Positions 53,428 through 61,584 of a DNA stretch of 64,000 nucleotides are shown here, piece by piece. The notes below the pieces were generated by a model. It ran no database searches, was not told the origin of the DNA, and saw only the letters and a list, made by a program, of their open reading frames with translations. Origin of the DNA: Corynebacterium mastitidis DSM 44356 (GTDB taxonomy: Bacteria; Actinomycetota; Actinomycetes; Mycobacteriales; Mycobacteriaceae); contig NZ_AQXB01000002.1 in assembly GCF_000375365.1 (NCBI RefSeq), positions 248,001-312,000 on the forward strand, given 5' to 3'. The translations under genes were made by a program, and so were the position numbers. The first letter of the stretch is position 1. The number at the start of each line of letters is the position of its first letter.

Positions 53428-55212
53428 ATGGCCGTGGCGGTGCTCGTGATCGATAACCAGGACTCCTTTACCCTCAACATCGTGGAGGCCCTGCGCGCCG
53501 CGGGCGCATGGGTGCGGGTGCAGCCCAACACGGAGCGCCCGCGCTGGGAGGGGATCGAGGCCGTGGTGATCTCGCCGGGGCCGGGCCACCCCGGCACCCC
53601 GGCGGACGTGGGCACCAGCGTGGAGGCCCTGCGGCGCGGCCTGCCGGTGCTGGGGGTGTGCCTGGGCCACCAGCTCATGGCGCAGGAGTGCGGGGGCACG
53701 GTGGGCCGGGTGACCCCCGCGCACGGGGTGACCAGCCGTATCTACCACGACGGATCGGACCTCTTTTTTGGCCTGCCGCAGGGCTTCGAGGCGGTGCGGT
53801 ATCACTCCCTGGCCGTGACCGAGGTTCCGGAGGCCCTCGAGGTCACCGCGCGCACCCCGGAGGGCGTGGTCATGGGCCTGCGCCACCGCGAGCGCCCCTG
53901 GTGGGGGGTGCAGTTCCACCCGGAGTCCGTGGGCGCGCCCGAGGCGGTGCGGGTGATCCACCGCTTCGTGGAGATGGTGCGGGAGAGCCGCCGCCCGTTG
54001 CGGGTGCACCACCGCCACCTGCGGGACTGCGCCCTGGACGCGCCGGAGGCGTACCGGCGGTTGTGCGCGGGCCGGGACTACTCCTTCTGGCTGGACGATT
54101 CCACTGGCCGGGGCTACAGCTACCTGGGGGTCACCGCCGCGCAGGCCCCGCCCGGCGCCGAGGCCGCCGCCGTGGAGGCGCCGGGGCTGCCGTGTGCCCC
54201 CGTCCTGGGCTGGGTGGGCTACCTCACCTACCCCGCCGGGCGGCACTTTCGCTTTGCCGACGCCACGGTGGCGGTGGGCCCCACGGGGGTGCACCTTTTG
54301 GCCCTGGAGGAGGCGCGGCTCGACGACCTCCAGGAGGCGCTGTCCCGCCCGGCGCCCGGGTCTGCCGGGGAGAAGCGCGCCGGGGCGCGGCCCGTCCTGC
54401 GCTGCGCGGACAGCAGGGAGGCGTACCTCGCCAAGATCGCCAGCCTGCAGCGCAGCATCGCCGCCGGGGAGACCTACGAGGCCTGCCTGACCACCCGGCT
54501 GCGCGGCCCCTCGCCGGGGCTCGGGCTGGCGGACTACCTGGCGCTGCGCGTCGCCAACCCCACCCCCTACGGGGCCTACCTGCGCTGGGGAGGCACCCAG
54601 ATCATGAGCACCTCCCCGGAGACCTTCTTGCGCGTGCGCGCCGGGGTGGCGGAGTCGCGCCCCATCAAGGGCACCCGCCCGCGCGGGGACACCCCGGAGG
54701 CGGACGCCGCCCTGCGCGCCGACCTCGCCGCCAATCCCAAGGACCGCGCGGAGAACCTCATGGTGGTGGACCTGGTGCGCCACGACCTCACCCGCGTGGC
54801 CCGCCCCGGCACCGTGCGGGCCGAGCCCCTCTTCGAGGTGGAGACCTACGCCGCCGCCCACCAGCTCGTGAGCACCGTGCGCGCCGAGCTGGCCGCCACG
54901 CCGTGGGAGCTGATCGACGCCGCCTTCCCCGGCGGCTCCATGACGGGCGCGCCGAAGAAGCGCACGATGGAGATCCTGGCGGGCCTGGAGGAGGGCGAGC
55001 GCGGCGTGTACTCCGGGGCCATCGGTTACGTGGCCGTGGACGGCACGGTGGACCTCGCCATGACCATCCGCACCCTGGTGGAGGAGGACGGGGAGCTGAG
55101 CTACGGGGTGGGCGGCGCGATCCTCGCGGCCTCCGACCCGGAGGCGGAGTACCGGGAGATCGTGACCAAGGCGCAGCCGGTGCGTGCCGTCGCGGACGTG
55201 GAGTTCCCGTGA
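53428..55212 (+). CDS. pabAB: Aminodeoxychorismate synthase, fused PabA-PabB
   Basis: Makes 4-amino-4-deoxychorismate for folate. 594 aa. The N-terminal glutamine amidotransferase domain (residues 1-190) has VLVIDNQDSFTLN, GVCLGHQLMAQ (nucleophile Cys) and VQFHPESVG. The C-terminal chorismate-binding domain (from ~220) has SPETFLRV, PIKGTRPRG, DLVRHDLTRV and PGGSMTGAPKKRTMEIL. The PIKGT Lys marks the PabB/TrpE group with covalent Lys chemistry. ATG at 53428 follows TAGCAT by 8 nt. pabC overlaps its stop. Confidence 0.93.
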   Translation: MAVAVLVIDNQDSFTLNIVEALRAAGAWVRVQPNTERPRWEGIEAVVISPGPGHPGTPADVGTSVEALRRGLPVLGVCLGHQLMAQECGGTVGRVTPAHGVTSRIYHDGSDLFFGLPQGFEAVRYHSLAVTEVPEALEVTARTPEGVVMGLRHRERPWWGVQFHPESVGAPEAVRVIHRFVEMVRESRRPLRVHHRHLRDCALDAPEAYRRLCAGRDYSFWLDDSTGRGYSYLGVTAAQAPPGAEAAAVEAPGLPCAPVLGWVGYLTYPAGRHFRFADATVAVGPTGVHLLALEEARLDDLQEALSRPAPGSAGEKRAGARPVLRCADSREAYLAKIASLQRSIAAGETYEACLTTRLRGPSPGLGLADYLALRVANPTPYGAYLRWGGTQIMSTSPETFLRVRAGVAESRPIKGTRPRGDTPEADAALRADLAANPKDRAENLMVVDLVRHDLTRVARPGTVRAEPLFEVETYAAAHQLVSTVRAELAATPWELIDAAFPGGSMTGAPKKRTMEILAGLEEGERGVYSGAIGYVAVDGTVDLAMTIRTLVEEDGELSYGVGGAILAASDPEAEYREIVTKAQPVRAVADVEFP

Positions 55213-55838
55213 CGCCCCCGGCGGATAGCCCGGTGATCCTCGACTCCTGGCTGGTGCGCGCGGGCCGCGTGGAGGGGCTGGACCTGCACCTGGATCGCTT
55301 CGCCCGGTCCTGCCGCGCGCTGCTGGGGTACCTCCCGCCCCGGTGGTTCCTCGAGGAGACGGCGGCGGCCTGCGCGGGCGCGGAGGGGGAGTGGTTCCCC
55401 CGCATCCGGGCGCGGCGGGGGCGCTGGGAGCGGGAGATGCGCCCGGCCCCGCCGCGCCGCTCGAGCACCGTCCTGTGGGTGGGGCCCGACCCGGACGCGC
55501 GCCGCCACCCCGAGCACAAGGGGCCGGACATGCCCGAGCTGCTGGCCCTGCGGGAGCGGGCGCGGGAGCGCGGCGCGGACGACGCCGTGCTCCACCGCGG
55601 CGGGGAGGTAGTGGAGGCCGCCACCGCCACCCTGCTCTTCGCCCGCGGCGACACCCTGCTGCGCCCTCCCGGTCCGCGCCTGCCCGGCGTCACGGAGTGC
55701 CTGTGGGTGCGCCGCTGGCCGGGGCCGGTGCGCACGGAGGCGGTGTCCCTGGCGGAGGCCCCCGCGCTGCGGTGCTGGGCGCTGAGCAGCCTGCACGGGG
55801 CGACCCCGGTGACGCGCTGGATCACCCCGGGGCCGTGA
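55209..55838 (+). CDS. pabC: Aminodeoxychorismate lyase (class IV aminotransferase family)
   Basis: Completes p-aminobenzoate synthesis by releasing pyruvate from aminodeoxychorismate. 209 aa, at the short end for class IV proteins. Starts with LDSWLVRAGRVEGLDLHLDRF as in PabC; the PLP Lys is probably the one in HPEHKGPDMPELLALRE; VEAATATLLF and LPGVTECLW follow. GTG at 55209 overlaps the pabAB stop by 4 nt. Ile/Val aminotransferase is excluded by the pairing with pabAB and the short length. Confidence 0.85.
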   Translation: MTPPADSPVILDSWLVRAGRVEGLDLHLDRFARSCRALLGYLPPRWFLEETAAACAGAEGEWFPRIRARRGRWEREMRPAPPRRSSTVLWVGPDPDARRHPEHKGPDMPELLALRERARERGADDAVLHRGGEVVEAATATLLFARGDTLLRPPGPRLPGVTECLWVRRWPGPVRTEAVSLAEAPALRCWALSSLHGATPVTRWITPGP

Positions 55839-55897
55839 GCATTCGGACGATGAGGGCCCATCCCTTCCGGCTCCGCGACCGGCGCGCCGTGGCGGGG

Positions 55898-55916
55898 CAG
55901 GGGGCGTCGGCACGCG
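55898..55916 (+). repeat. 19-bp direct repeat flanking ptrB, left copy
   Basis: CAGGGGGCGTCGGCACGCG, identical to 58089-58107 on the other side of ptrB. Both copies are intergenic. Confidence 0.75.
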
Positions 55917-55943
55917 CCGGGAGGCGGCGCTACCATCGGTTCC

Positions 55944-58064
55944 ATGTCTGAGAACCCGCAAGCGCCGCTGGCCCCCGTCCACCCGATCACCCGCGAGCAC
56001 CACGGCCGCGTTTTTGTGGACGACTACGAGTGGCTGCGGGACAAGGAGTCCCCGGAAACGCTGGGCTACCTGGAGGCGGAGAACGCCTACACGCGGGCCC
56101 GCACGCGCCACCTGGAGGGCCTCACGGAGGCGATCTACGGGGAGATCAAGTCCCGCGTGCAGGAGACGGACATGTCCGTGCCGACCCGCGCCGGGGACTT
56201 TTGGTACTACGGCCGCACCGTCGAGGGCAAGGATTACGGGCTGTCCTGCCGCCTGCCGGTGGACGCCGCGCACGACCCCTGGACGCCCCCGGAGATCCCC
56301 CAGGAGGGCGAGGTCCCGGGCGAGGAGGTGCTGCTGGACCTCAACGAGCTGGCGGCGGGCCACGAGTTCTTCTCCCTCGGGGCCTCCAGCGTGACCACCT
56401 CCGGGCGTTATCTGGCCTACTCCGTGGACACGGCGGGCGATGAGCGCTTTGACCTCTTCATCAAGGACCTCGCCACGGGGCGGCTCCTGGAGGATCGCCT
56501 GGAGGGCATCTTCTACGGCGCCACCTGGGCGGGCGAGGACTACCTGTTCTACCAGCGGGTGGACGAGTCCTGGCGGCCGGATTCCGTGTGGCGGCACAAG
56601 GTGGGCACCCCGCAGGAGGCCGACGTCCGCGTGTTTCACGAGCCGGACGGCCGCTTTAGCACCGGGGTGGGGGCCACGCGCTCCGAGCGCTACCTGATGA
56701 TCGAGTCCGCCTCCAAGATCACCTCGGAGACGTGGGTGCTGGACATGGACAACCCCGAGGGCGAGTTCGAGGTGCTGTGGCCCCGGCGCACCGGGGTGGA
56801 GTATTCCGTGGATCACGCCGTGGTGGCGGGCGAGGACCGCTGGGTGGTCACGCACAACGCCACCGGCCCGAACTTCGCGGTGGGCGAGTGCCCGGTGGGC
56901 CGCCTCCCGGAGCTGACCGGCCTGCGCGAGCTGCTTCCGCACCGCGAGGACGTCCGCGTGGAGGGGGTGGACACGTACGCGGGGCAGATCGTGGCGGCCT
57001 ATCGGCGCGGCGCCATCGGGCGCGCCGCCGTGATGGTGCTGGGCGAGGGCGGCTACACCGACTTCGAGGAGCTGGACTTCGATGAGGAGCTGTACACCGT
57101 GGGGGTGCTGGGCAACCCGGAGTGGCGGGCCCCGGTGATCCGCCTGAGCTACGGCTCCTTCATCACCCCCACCCAGATCATCGACCTCACGGTGGCCACC
57201 GGCGAGCGCGCCCTGCGCAAGCAGCAGGCGGTGCTCGGCGGCTACGACGCCTCCGCCTACACCGCCTACCGCCTCTGGGCGCGCGCCGGGGACGGCGCGG
57301 AGATCCCCGTCTCCGTGATCCACCGGGCGGACCTGGACACCTCCCGGCCCAACCCCACCCTGCTCTACGCCTACGGCTCCTACGAGGCCTCCACGGACCC
57401 GGCCTTCTCCGTCTCCCGGCTCTCCCTGCTGGATCGCGGCATGATCTTCGCGGTGGCGCACGTGCGCGGCGGCGGGGAGATGGGCCGGGGCTGGTACGAC
57501 CACGGCAAGGAGCTGGAGAAGAAGAACACCTTCACCGACTACATCGCGGTGGCCGACGACCTCATCGCCCGGGGCCTGTCCGCCCCGGAGACGATGGTGG
57601 CCGAGGGCGGCTCCGCGGGCGGCATGCTCATGGGCGCGGTGGCGAACATGGCGGGGGATCGCTTCGCCGGAATCCAGGCCATCGTGCCCTTCGTGGACCC
57701 GCTGACCTCCATGCTCATGCCGGAGCTGCCGCTGACGATGGGCGAGTGGGAGGAGTGGGGCGACCCGCTGCACGATCCGCAGGTGTATGACTACATGGCC
57801 TCCTACGCTCCCTACGAGAACGTCGAGGCCAAGGACTACCCGGACATCCTGGCCGTGACCTCGCTGAACGATACGCGCGTGCTGTACGTGGAGCCCGCCA
57901 AGTGGATCGCCCGGCTGCGGGCCACCGCCACCGGCGGGGAGTTCCTGCTCAAGACGGAGATGTCCGCCGGGCACGGCGGGGTCTCGGGCCGCTACGCCCG
58001 GTGGAGGCAGACGGCCTTCGAATACGCCTGGGCGGTGCACAAGGCCACGGGCCGCACGGCCTGA
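55944..58064 (+). CDS. ptrB: Oligopeptidase B / prolyl oligopeptidase family (S9A)
   Basis: 706-aa cytoplasmic serine peptidase cutting short peptides after basic residues. An N-terminal beta-propeller (residues ~75-410) limits access. The catalytic domain has VAEGGSAGGMLMGAV (Ser), the Asp in VTSLNDTRV and His in SAGHGGVSGR. The Glu residues that make oligopeptidase B prefer Arg/Lys are probably in the AHVRGGGEMG region. TACCAT lies 7 nt before the ATG (leaderless). Mycobacteria have ptrB genes after purC, in agreement. Confidence 0.92.
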   Translation: MSENPQAPLAPVHPITREHHGRVFVDDYEWLRDKESPETLGYLEAENAYTRARTRHLEGLTEAIYGEIKSRVQETDMSVPTRAGDFWYYGRTVEGKDYGLSCRLPVDAAHDPWTPPEIPQEGEVPGEEVLLDLNELAAGHEFFSLGASSVTTSGRYLAYSVDTAGDERFDLFIKDLATGRLLEDRLEGIFYGATWAGEDYLFYQRVDESWRPDSVWRHKVGTPQEADVRVFHEPDGRFSTGVGATRSERYLMIESASKITSETWVLDMDNPEGEFEVLWPRRTGVEYSVDHAVVAGEDRWVVTHNATGPNFAVGECPVGRLPELTGLRELLPHREDVRVEGVDTYAGQIVAAYRRGAIGRAAVMVLGEGGYTDFEELDFDEELYTVGVLGNPEWRAPVIRLSYGSFITPTQIIDLTVATGERALRKQQAVLGGYDASAYTAYRLWARAGDGAEIPVSVIHRADLDTSRPNPTLLYAYGSYEASTDPAFSVSRLSLLDRGMIFAVAHVRGGGEMGRGWYDHGKELEKKNTFTDYIAVADDLIARGLSAPETMVAEGGSAGGMLMGAVANMAGDRFAGIQAIVPFVDPLTSMLMPELPLTMGEWEEWGDPLHDPQVYDYMASYAPYENVEAKDYPDILAVTSLNDTRVLYVEPAKWIARLRATATGGEFLLKTEMSAGHGGVSGRYARWRQTAFEYAWAVHKATGRTA

Positions 58065-58088
58065 GCGCTGCCGGGGCGTCAGGGGTGT

Positions 58089-58107
58089 CAGGGGGCGTCG
58101 GCACGCG
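58089..58107 (+). repeat. 19-bp direct repeat flanking ptrB, right copy
   Basis: Identical to 55898-55916; it is embedded in a short run of related GGCGTC units just downstream of ptrB. Confidence 0.75.
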
Positions 58108-58252
58108 GGGCGGGGGAGAGGCGGCCCGCGTGCCGGGCCTGGGGGTGACCGCAACTACCCCCACGAGCGTTGAGTGAGTTGGGGCATGGGGGAGCCCGGG
58201 GCGATAATGCGGGTAACGAGTTATACCCCCGGATGCTGAATTGAGAAAACCC

Positions 58253-59722
58253 ATGTCTCCTAGCTCCCCGGCCGCCTACGAGGGTGCGCCCAAGATCGCC
58301 GAACCGAAGAAGCCGCGCAAGGACCGCACCCATTGGCTCTACATCGCGGTGATCATCGCCATCGTGGCGGGCATCGCGCTGGGCGCCGTGGCCCCCGATG
58401 TGGCCGTGAAGTTCAAGGTGCTCGGCACCATGTTCGTGGACCTCATCAAGATGATCGTGCCCCCGGTGATCTTCTGCACCATCGTGCTGGGCATCGGCTC
58501 GGTGCGCGCGGCGGCCTCCGTGGGCCGGGCGGGCGGCCTGGCGCTGGCCTACTTCATCACCATGTCCACCTTCGCGCTGTTCATCGGCCTGGTGGTGGGC
58601 AACATCCTGGAGCCCGGCGACGGCCTGCACGTGGGCGAGCACGAGGTCAGCGACACGGTGCAGAAGGCCCTCAACAAGAACGAGGAGGCCGGCGGGGCGA
58701 TGCACTTCATCCAGAGCATCATCCCGGACTCCTTCTTCTCCGCCTTCACCGGCTCCTATAACGCCCCCGGGCACACCGTGTCCATCCTCCAGGTGCTCTT
58801 CATCGCCCTGCTGGTGGGCTTCGCGGTGCAGTCCCTGGGCCGCAAGGGCGAGCCGATCCTGGCCTTCGTGGCCAGCCTGCAGACGCTGGTGTTCCGCATT
58901 CTGAGCTGGATCCTGTGGCTGGCCCCCATCGCGGCCTTCGGCGCCATCGCCGCCGTGGTGGGCGGCACGGGCATGAAGGCCGTGGTGCAGCTCGGCTACC
59001 TCATCCTGGCCTTCTACATCACCTGCTTCATCTTCGTGTTCGTGGTGCTGGGCGCGGTGCTCAAGGTCTTTACCGGGCTGTCCATCTTCAAGCTGGTCAA
59101 GTACCTGGGCCGGGAGTTCCTGCTCATCTTCGCCACCTCCTCCTCGGAGTCCGCCCTGCCCAACCTCATGCGCAAGATGGAGCACGTGGGCGTGGACAAG
59201 TCCACGGTGGGCATCGTGGTGCCCACCGGGTACTCCTTCAACCTGGACGGCACGGCCATCTACCTCACCATGGCGGCCATCTTCATCTCGGACGCCATGG
59301 ACATGCCCATGAACATGAGCGAGCAGGTGGGCCTGCTGCTCTTCATGATTATCGCAGCCAAGGGCGCCGCGGGCGTGTCCGGTGCGGGCATCGCCACGCT
59401 GGCGGCGGGCCTGCAGTCCTACAAGCCCGCGCTGCTGGGCGGCGTGGACCTCATCCTGGGCATCGATAAGTTCATGTCCGAGGCCCGCGCCCTGACCAAC
59501 TTCGCGGGCAACTCCGTGGCCACCCTCCTGGTGGGCAAGTGGACGGGCACCCTGGACAAGGAGCGCGCGCAGCGGGTGTTCGTGGGCGAGATCCCCTACG
59601 TGCCCTCGGAGGAGGACGACGAGCACGGGGACTTCCGCCGCGATCCCTCGGTGACCAACCCGGCCCACGATCGCCTCCAGGCCACCCCGCAGGTGAACCT
59701 GGACGATTACAAGACCCACTGA
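58253..59722 (+). CDS. dctA: C4-dicarboxylate:cation symporter (DAACS family)
   Basis: 489-aa importer for succinate, fumarate, malate or glutamate with Na+ or H+. Glt/DctA fold: eight membrane segments and two re-entrant loops. The serine-rich motif IFATSSSESALPNLM, the TM7 motif GYSFNLDGTAIY and the late substrate loop VDLILGIDKFMSEARALTNFAGNSVAT are all present. The start at 58253 has GAGAAAACCC upstream. C. glutamicum dctA (cg2870) lies in the same neighbourhood, but substrate choice is not proven by sequence. Confidence 0.88.
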   Translation: MSPSSPAAYEGAPKIAEPKKPRKDRTHWLYIAVIIAIVAGIALGAVAPDVAVKFKVLGTMFVDLIKMIVPPVIFCTIVLGIGSVRAAASVGRAGGLALAYFITMSTFALFIGLVVGNILEPGDGLHVGEHEVSDTVQKALNKNEEAGGAMHFIQSIIPDSFFSAFTGSYNAPGHTVSILQVLFIALLVGFAVQSLGRKGEPILAFVASLQTLVFRILSWILWLAPIAAFGAIAAVVGGTGMKAVVQLGYLILAFYITCFIFVFVVLGAVLKVFTGLSIFKLVKYLGREFLLIFATSSSESALPNLMRKMEHVGVDKSTVGIVVPTGYSFNLDGTAIYLTMAAIFISDAMDMPMNMSEQVGLLLFMIIAAKGAAGVSGAGIATLAAGLQSYKPALLGGVDLILGIDKFMSEARALTNFAGNSVATLLVGKWTGTLDKERAQRVFVGEIPYVPSEEDDEHGDFRRDPSVTNPAHDRLQATPQVNLDDYKTH

Positions 59723-59792
59723 GCCCTTGTAAGCGCCTTCCCACGGCGGCGATGCCGCGCGCCCGCCACGCCCCTGTGCGATAATCGCGGGC

Positions 59793-60539
59793 ATGAGCGC
59801 GCATCTCCTGGTCTCCATCTCCAGCATTTTCGACGAGACGAGGCGCGCCGCGCGGTCCACGGTGGAGCGGCTCAACCAGCAGGGGGTGGGGGTCTCCCTG
59901 CTCGTCGCCCCGCACATCGACGGCTCCTGGCACCTCGCCCAGGACCCCGCCACCCTGGAGTGGGTGCGCGCCCACCTCGCGGGCGGCGGGGAGTGGATCC
60001 TCAACGGCTTTGACCAGGCGGTGCAGGGCCGCCGCGCGGAGTTCGCGCAGCTCGAGGAGCACGAGGCCCGCCTGCGCCTGCGCGGGGCCACCCGCCAGCT
60101 GGAGCGGCTGGGCCTGAGCGCGCGGCTCTTTGCCCCGCCCCGGTGGCGGCTGTCCGCCGGGACGCTGAGTGTGGTGCCGGAGTTCGGCTTTCTGGCCGTG
60201 GGCTCTACCAAGGGGATTCATGTGGTCTCCCCGGAGGCCGGGGCGCAGCAGCGCTGCGTGCGCTCGCGCAACCTCTCGGTGGGCGAGGGCTTCGGGGCTC
60301 CGGGGTGGTGGCGGCGCAACGTGATCGCGGCGGCGCGGCGCGGGGCGCAGCGGGGCACGGTGGTGCGCCTTTCGGCCTCGGCCCGCAACCTGCGCGACCC
60401 GAAGGTGGCCCGGGACTTCGTGGGCGCGGTGGCCGCCGCGATGGCGGAGGGGGCGGTGCCCACCACCTACGAGGCCGTGGCACAGGAGGCACAGGCGGCA
60501 CAGGCTGCACGGTCGGCACAGCCGGCGCGGGAGGCCTAA
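59793..60539 (+). CDS. DUF2334-like (polysaccharide deacetylase-type) protein
   Basis: 248 aa. Starts with SAHLLVSISSIFDETRRAARSTVERL; strand LLVAPHIDG and FAPPRWRLSAGTL resemble DUF2334 proteins, distant relatives of NodB deacetylases. The usual metal-binding His-X-His is not seen, so activity is uncertain. The last ~25 residues are an Ala/Gln/Glu repeat (AQEAQAAQAARSAQPA). GATAAT lies 7 nt before the ATG (leaderless). Mycobacteria have a similar gene of unknown function between ptrB and the purSQ genes. Confidence 0.7.
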   Translation: MSAHLLVSISSIFDETRRAARSTVERLNQQGVGVSLLVAPHIDGSWHLAQDPATLEWVRAHLAGGGEWILNGFDQAVQGRRAEFAQLEEHEARLRLRGATRQLERLGLSARLFAPPRWRLSAGTLSVVPEFGFLAVGSTKGIHVVSPEAGAQQRCVRSRNLSVGEGFGAPGWWRRNVIAAARRGAQRGTVVRLSASARNLRDPKVARDFVGAVAAAMAEGAVPTTYEAVAQEAQAAQAARSAQPAREA

Positions 60540-60613
60540 GCGGCGTCGCCGGGGCGGGTGCCGGGCGGTGAGGGGAGGGGCGGGGATGAGTAGGAAAGCC
60601 CGCCGCGCACAGG

Positions 60614-60659
60614 TACTCTGTGGGCGTAACAAGAACGTGCGAGATATAGGGGAATAACC
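60614..60659 (+). promoter_or_regulatory. purSQL promoter and ribosome site
   Basis: TACTCT (60614-60619) is a likely -10, giving a leader of about 34 nt. Unlike purD, purB and purC, this unit has a proper Shine-Dalgarno (AGGGGAA) 5 nt before the GTG. Confidence 0.5.
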
Positions 60660-60905
60660 GTGGCCCGTGTAGTAGTTCATGTGATGCCCAAGGCGGAGAT
60701 TCTTGACCCCCAGGGGCAGGCCGTGGTGCGAGCGCTGGGGCGCCTGGGCGTGTCCGGCGTGAGCGACGTGCGCCAGGGCAAGCGCTTCGAGATCGAGGTG
60801 GATGACACCGTGACCCGCGAGGACATCCAGCGGGTGTCCGAGGTGCTGCTGGCCAACACCGTGATCGAGGACTTCGAGATCGTGAACGTGGAGGAGATCA
60901 AGTGA
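60660..60905 (+). CDS. purS: Phosphoribosylformylglycinamidine synthase subunit PurS
   Basis: 81-aa bridging subunit of the three-part FGAM synthase (PurS-PurQ-PurL). The ferredoxin-like repeat is typical: [52 protein letters not shown] start at 60660. Overlaps purQ by 4 nt. Confidence 0.95.
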   Translation: MARVVVHVMPKAEILDPQGQAVVRALGRLGVSGVSDVRQGKRFEIEVDDTVTREDIQRVSEVLLANTVIEDFEIVNVEEIK

Positions 60906-61573
60906 CGGCACGAATCGGGGTGATCACCTTCCCCGGCACGCTGGACGACGTCGATGCCGCCCGCGCGGTGCGCTACGCCGGGGCGGAGGCGGTGAGCCTG
61001 TGGCACGCGGACGCGGACCTGCGCGGGGTGGACGCAGTGGTGATCCCCGGCGGGTTCTCCTACGGAGACTACCTGCGCAGCGGCGCCATCTCCGCGCTGG
61101 CCCCGGTGATGGGCGCGGTGATCGAGGCCGCTCGGGGCGGCATGCCCGTGCTGGGCATCTGCAACGGCTTCCAGATCCTCAACGAGGCCCGCCTGCTGCC
61201 CGGCGCCCTGACCCGCAACAAGGGCCTGCACTTCCACTGCACGGACGCCTACCTCAAGGTGGAAAACGCCGAGACCGCGTGGACGACCACCCTGACCGAG
61301 GGGCAGGAGGTGCTCATCCCGGCCAAGCACGGCGAGGGGCGCTTCCAGGCGGACGCCCGCACCCTAGAGGAGCTGGAGGGGGAGGGCCGCGTGGTGTTCC
61401 GCTACACGGATAACTTCAACGGCTCCCTCAACGACATCGCCGGGATCACGGACGCCACCGGGCGCATCGTGGGCCTCATGCCGCACCCGGAGCACGCCAT
61501 CGACCCGCTCACCGGCCCGTCCACGCACGGGTTGGAGCTGTTCCTGTCCGCCGTCGGCTCCATCGCCGCGTGA
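60902..61573 (+). CDS. purQ: Phosphoribosylformylglycinamidine synthase subunit PurQ
   Basis: 223-aa glutaminase subunit supplying ammonia to PurL. Class I amidotransferase: [27 protein letters not shown] (nucleophile Cys near residue 86), LMPHPEHA (His/Glu). GTG start overlapping the purS stop. Followed by purL after 11 nt. Confidence 0.96.
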   Translation: MTARIGVITFPGTLDDVDAARAVRYAGAEAVSLWHADADLRGVDAVVIPGGFSYGDYLRSGAISALAPVMGAVIEAARGGMPVLGICNGFQILNEARLLPGALTRNKGLHFHCTDAYLKVENAETAWTTTLTEGQEVLIPAKHGEGRFQADARTLEELEGEGRVVFRYTDNFNGSLNDIAGITDATGRIVGLMPHPEHAIDPLTGPSTHGLELFLSAVGSIAA

Positions 61574-61584
61574 AGGGAGAATCC

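Noticed and set aside
55101..58154. A minus-strand open frame of about 1017 codons opposite ptrB and pabC
   Set aside because: It is the antisense shadow of GC-rich coding sequence. It has no recognisable domain, and the plus strand encodes ptrB with all catalytic motifs.
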